A stretch of 64,000 nt of DNA. Origin: Sphingomonadaceae bacterium (GTDB taxonomy: Bacteria; Pseudomonadota; Alphaproteobacteria; Sphingomonadales; Sphingomonadaceae). The notes below the pieces were generated by a model. It ran no database searches and was not told the DNA's origin. It saw nothing but the letters and a program-made list of their open reading frames with translations. A program made the translations under genes and the position numbers. The stretch is from the NCBI GenBank assembly GCA_947476425.1, contig CANJQJ010000006.1, positions 20,661 to 84,660 of the forward strand. The letters run 5' to 3'. The first letter of the stretch is position 1; the number at the start of each line of letters is the position of its first letter. Shown here piece by piece: positions 62,625 through 64,000 of the stretch.

Positions 62625-63803
62625 TCAGAACTCCACCGTGGCACGTATCCCCGCCGCAACCATATTGGCTGCGGTACGATCCCCGCCGGGATTATGGACC
62701 AGTTGCAGATCTGGCTGGAGGATCAGGAAACGAGTCAGGCGATCGGAATAGGTGAGCTCCAAGCCTATCTCGCCGCTCGATGCCGAGACGCCGGAGTCGA
62801 TCTGGTTGTGGCGAAAGCCCCCGGAAAGATCGCCTTGCGCGACGCCGAAGGAAAGCTGGCTCTCCGGACGACCGGGCATTATGCCTTCCGCGAGAAAACC
62901 TGCCTGCCAGCTGCCCTTGAACATGCCGGTGCGGCCTTCAGAGATGCCTGCACGCACGAACGCGGTGACGTGCTTGCCGCCCTCATGCGCGATCAGGGGA
63001 TATTCGGCGAGCACATAGGCGCCCTGGGAAAAGTGACGCAGCGGATCGCCGGAAAGATCGCGTTCGCGGATATCGTCCTGCCGCCTGGTGTAGCGCCAAC
63101 CACCGATGGCGAACTTGCCCTTCTTCTCGATGCCGGCCTCGGCAACCAGCAGCAGACCATCGTGAAATGAAACGTCGATGCCACCATCATCGCCAAGCGT
63201 GCCGGCATGGGCGTTGAACGCCGCGACGCGCAGATAGCCGGAATTGCCGACCTTTACCGCCAGCCGGACCGCGAGCGAAGTCGAGGGAAAGATCGACGGG
63301 CCGTTTGGGCCGGTCGACGAGAATTCGGAGCCGATGCCGAACGGCGGCGCGATCAGCAAGCCCGATGAGTCGGTGGCGTAGAATTCGCTGTTGAGATCGT
63401 GAAGGCCGACGAGAAGCTTGACCCTGTCGCCTATCGCCTGGTCGATCCAGGCCTCGTAGAGCTTGAGACGCGCCTTCGACACTTCGATATTGTTGATGCC
63501 CTGCAGCGTTCCAGCACCATCATTCGGCCGACGACCGAGATTGTTGAGAACATGGACATGGAACTCGGCGCCCTGCCAGCCGACGAGGCGCCCAAGATCG
63601 GCGTCAGCGATGACATCGATGTTGTCCAGATAGCGTAAACGATGGTCAATGCCGCCATCAATCACGGCGACGCCATCTGCGGTGTAGGTGAAAGAGATGT
63701 CGAATGCAGGCGAGGCAGCCTCGGCCGGAGCCTGGGCGGCAGCGGGCATGGCCTGCATGGCGAGCGCGAGGGCGATAAAAGAAACGGATTTCGCAAGACG
63801 CAT
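62625..63803 (-). CDS. OprB-family carbohydrate-selective porin
   Basis: The 392-residue protein has a signal peptide ending PAAAQA near residue 24. The mature part has amphipathic beta strands and the family's DVIADADLGRLVGWQGAEFHVHV, LFGLHDLNSEFYATDSSGLL-type and GGDRTAANMVAAGIRATVEF end with terminal Phe for barrel assembly. It is likely a sugar-permeable 16-strand outer-membrane channel. Start ATG 63803 follows GAGGGTGG; TTG 63824 is unlikely. An IS lies 52 bp upstream. Confidence 0.88.
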   Translation of the reverse strand: MRLAKSVSFIALALAMQAMPAAAQAPAEAASPAFDISFTYTADGVAVIDGGIDHRLRYLDNIDVIADADLGRLVGWQGAEFHVHVLNNLGRRPNDGAGTLQGINNIEVSKARLKLYEAWIDQAIGDRVKLLVGLHDLNSEFYATDSSGLLIAPPFGIGSEFSSTGPNGPSIFPSTSLAVRLAVKVGNSGYLRVAAFNAHAGTLGDDGGIDVSFHDGLLLVAEAGIEKKGKFAIGGWRYTRRQDDIRERDLSGDPLRHFSQGAYVLAEYPLIAHEGGKHVTAFVRAGISEGRTGMFKGSWQAGFLAEGIMPGRPESQLSFGVAQGDLSGGFRHNQIDSGVSASSGEIGLELTYSDRLTRFLILQPDLQLVHNPGGDRTAANMVAAGIRATVEF

Positions 63804-63849
63804 ATGTGTCGCCACCCTCGACAATTGGTGTGCTTAAAATGCTGCGACT

Positions 63850-63878
63850 GTTTTAGGGTCAGGACTCATTGATCACAA
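63850..63878 (-). promoter_or_regulatory. Possible hybrid promoter at IS end driving the porin gene
   Basis: On the minus strand TTGTGA (complement of 63873-63878, the last sense codon plus stop of the transposase) and TAAAAC (complement of 63850-63855, at the junction) lie 17 bp apart. The motif would start transcription about 40 bp before the porin ATG. Confidence 0.4.
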
Positions 63879-64000
63879 CCAGAAGATGACGGTAGCGGCG
63901 ATTGCGATGGCGGACATGAAGGTGTGGGCGCAGCGATCATATCGGGTGTGAATGCGCCGCCAGTCCTTGATTTTGGCGAACAGGTTTTCGATCAAGTGCC
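63856..64000 (-). mobile_element. IS5-family insertion sequence, end fragment (continues past window)
   Basis: The transposase 3' end is 17 bp from a probable IS terminus GGGTCAGGACTCATT preceded by TA. The other end and inverted repeat are outside the window, so the exact boundary is inferred. Confidence 0.75.
63873..64000 (-). CDS. IS5-family transposase, C-terminal part (partial)
   Basis: The last 41 residues before the stop, beginning HLIENLFAKIKDWRRIHTRY, continue DRCAHTFMSAIAIAATVIFWL. This is the very conserved C-terminal sequence of the IS5/IS427-like DDE transposases, including the catalytic-region Glu of the E-N-x-F pattern (IENLF). The upstream part is cut by the window edge. In this family transposase is often made from two overlapping frames. 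Confidence 0.92.
   Translation of the reverse strand, partial: HLIENLFAKIKDWRRIHTRYDRCAHTFMSAIAIAATVIFWL

Overview
The window is high-GC chromosomal DNA that reads as an alphaproteobacterium of the order Sphingomonadales (Sphingomonas-like). The evidence is the sequence character of RpoB, RpoC and DnaE, two secreted proteins ending in a PEPxxWA-CTERM-type tail, a short alphaproteobacterial-type ProRS, a small SRP RNA beside dnaX, and abundant short palindromic intergenic repeats. Nearly all of it is conserved housekeeping sequence. I see no CRISPR array, prophage or classical defence island. The only transposon is an IS fragment at the right edge.

Layout. 0-9 kb: envelope and regulatory genes. 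These are a partial TPR-like protein, an orphan [2Fe-2S] oxidoreductase subunit, an RcnB-like periplasmic protein, an OlsB-like acyltransferase and an Hpt protein, then a leftward block of yfgM-like, bamB, der and tusA-like, a DUF192 lipoprotein with a double cold-shock protein, and recX. 9-24 kb: a fatty acyl-AMP ligase, then the transcription/translation block tRNA-Trp, secE, nusG, rplK, rplA, L10 leader, rplJ, rplL, rpoB, rpoC. This block is interrupted between rplL and rpoB by a terminator, a cupin gene, a 2OG-Fe(II) oxygenase gene and a near-consensus promoter. 24-35 kb: a PEP-CTERM protein, galU, dnaE, a Yip1-family protein, lolD, lolC/E and proS, then a 428-bp gap that may encode a small RNA. 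35-40 kb: tesA-like esterase divergent from a ybbA/ybbP-like ABC exporter, then mtnN and apt. 40-47 kb: gltB and gltD (ammonia assimilation). 47-52 kb: ffs, dnaX and ebfC (leftward), gltX, prs and hisN-like. 52-61 kb: AsmA-family protein, a TIGR03118/PEP-CTERM protein, rpmI, rplT, pheS, pheT. 61-64 kb: a beta-helix protein, bamD, an OprB-like porin and the 3' end of an IS5-family transposase.

How the genes work together. Outer-membrane biogenesis is well represented (BamB, BamD, LolD, LolC/E, AsmA, YfgM-like). Translation and transcription are covered by ribosomal proteins, three aminoacyl-tRNA synthetases, RNA polymerase, NusG, SRP RNA and SecE. MtnN plus Apt recycle adenine from methylthioadenosine, and Prs supplies the PRPP used by Apt.

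Non-coding highlights. A roughly 93-bp double-hairpin repeat occurs in at least five full or near-full copies plus fragments, mostly between convergent genes, and twice has grown into short tandem arrays. A different GC-rich inverted repeat sits inside the rpoB-rpoC transcript. An IS end lies 52 bp upstream of the porin start codon and could create a hybrid promoter for it. I did not find a clearly new multi-gene system. The best candidates for a second look are the rplL-rpoB insertion, the IS/porin junction, the repeat family and the unassigned 34.8-35.2 kb region.
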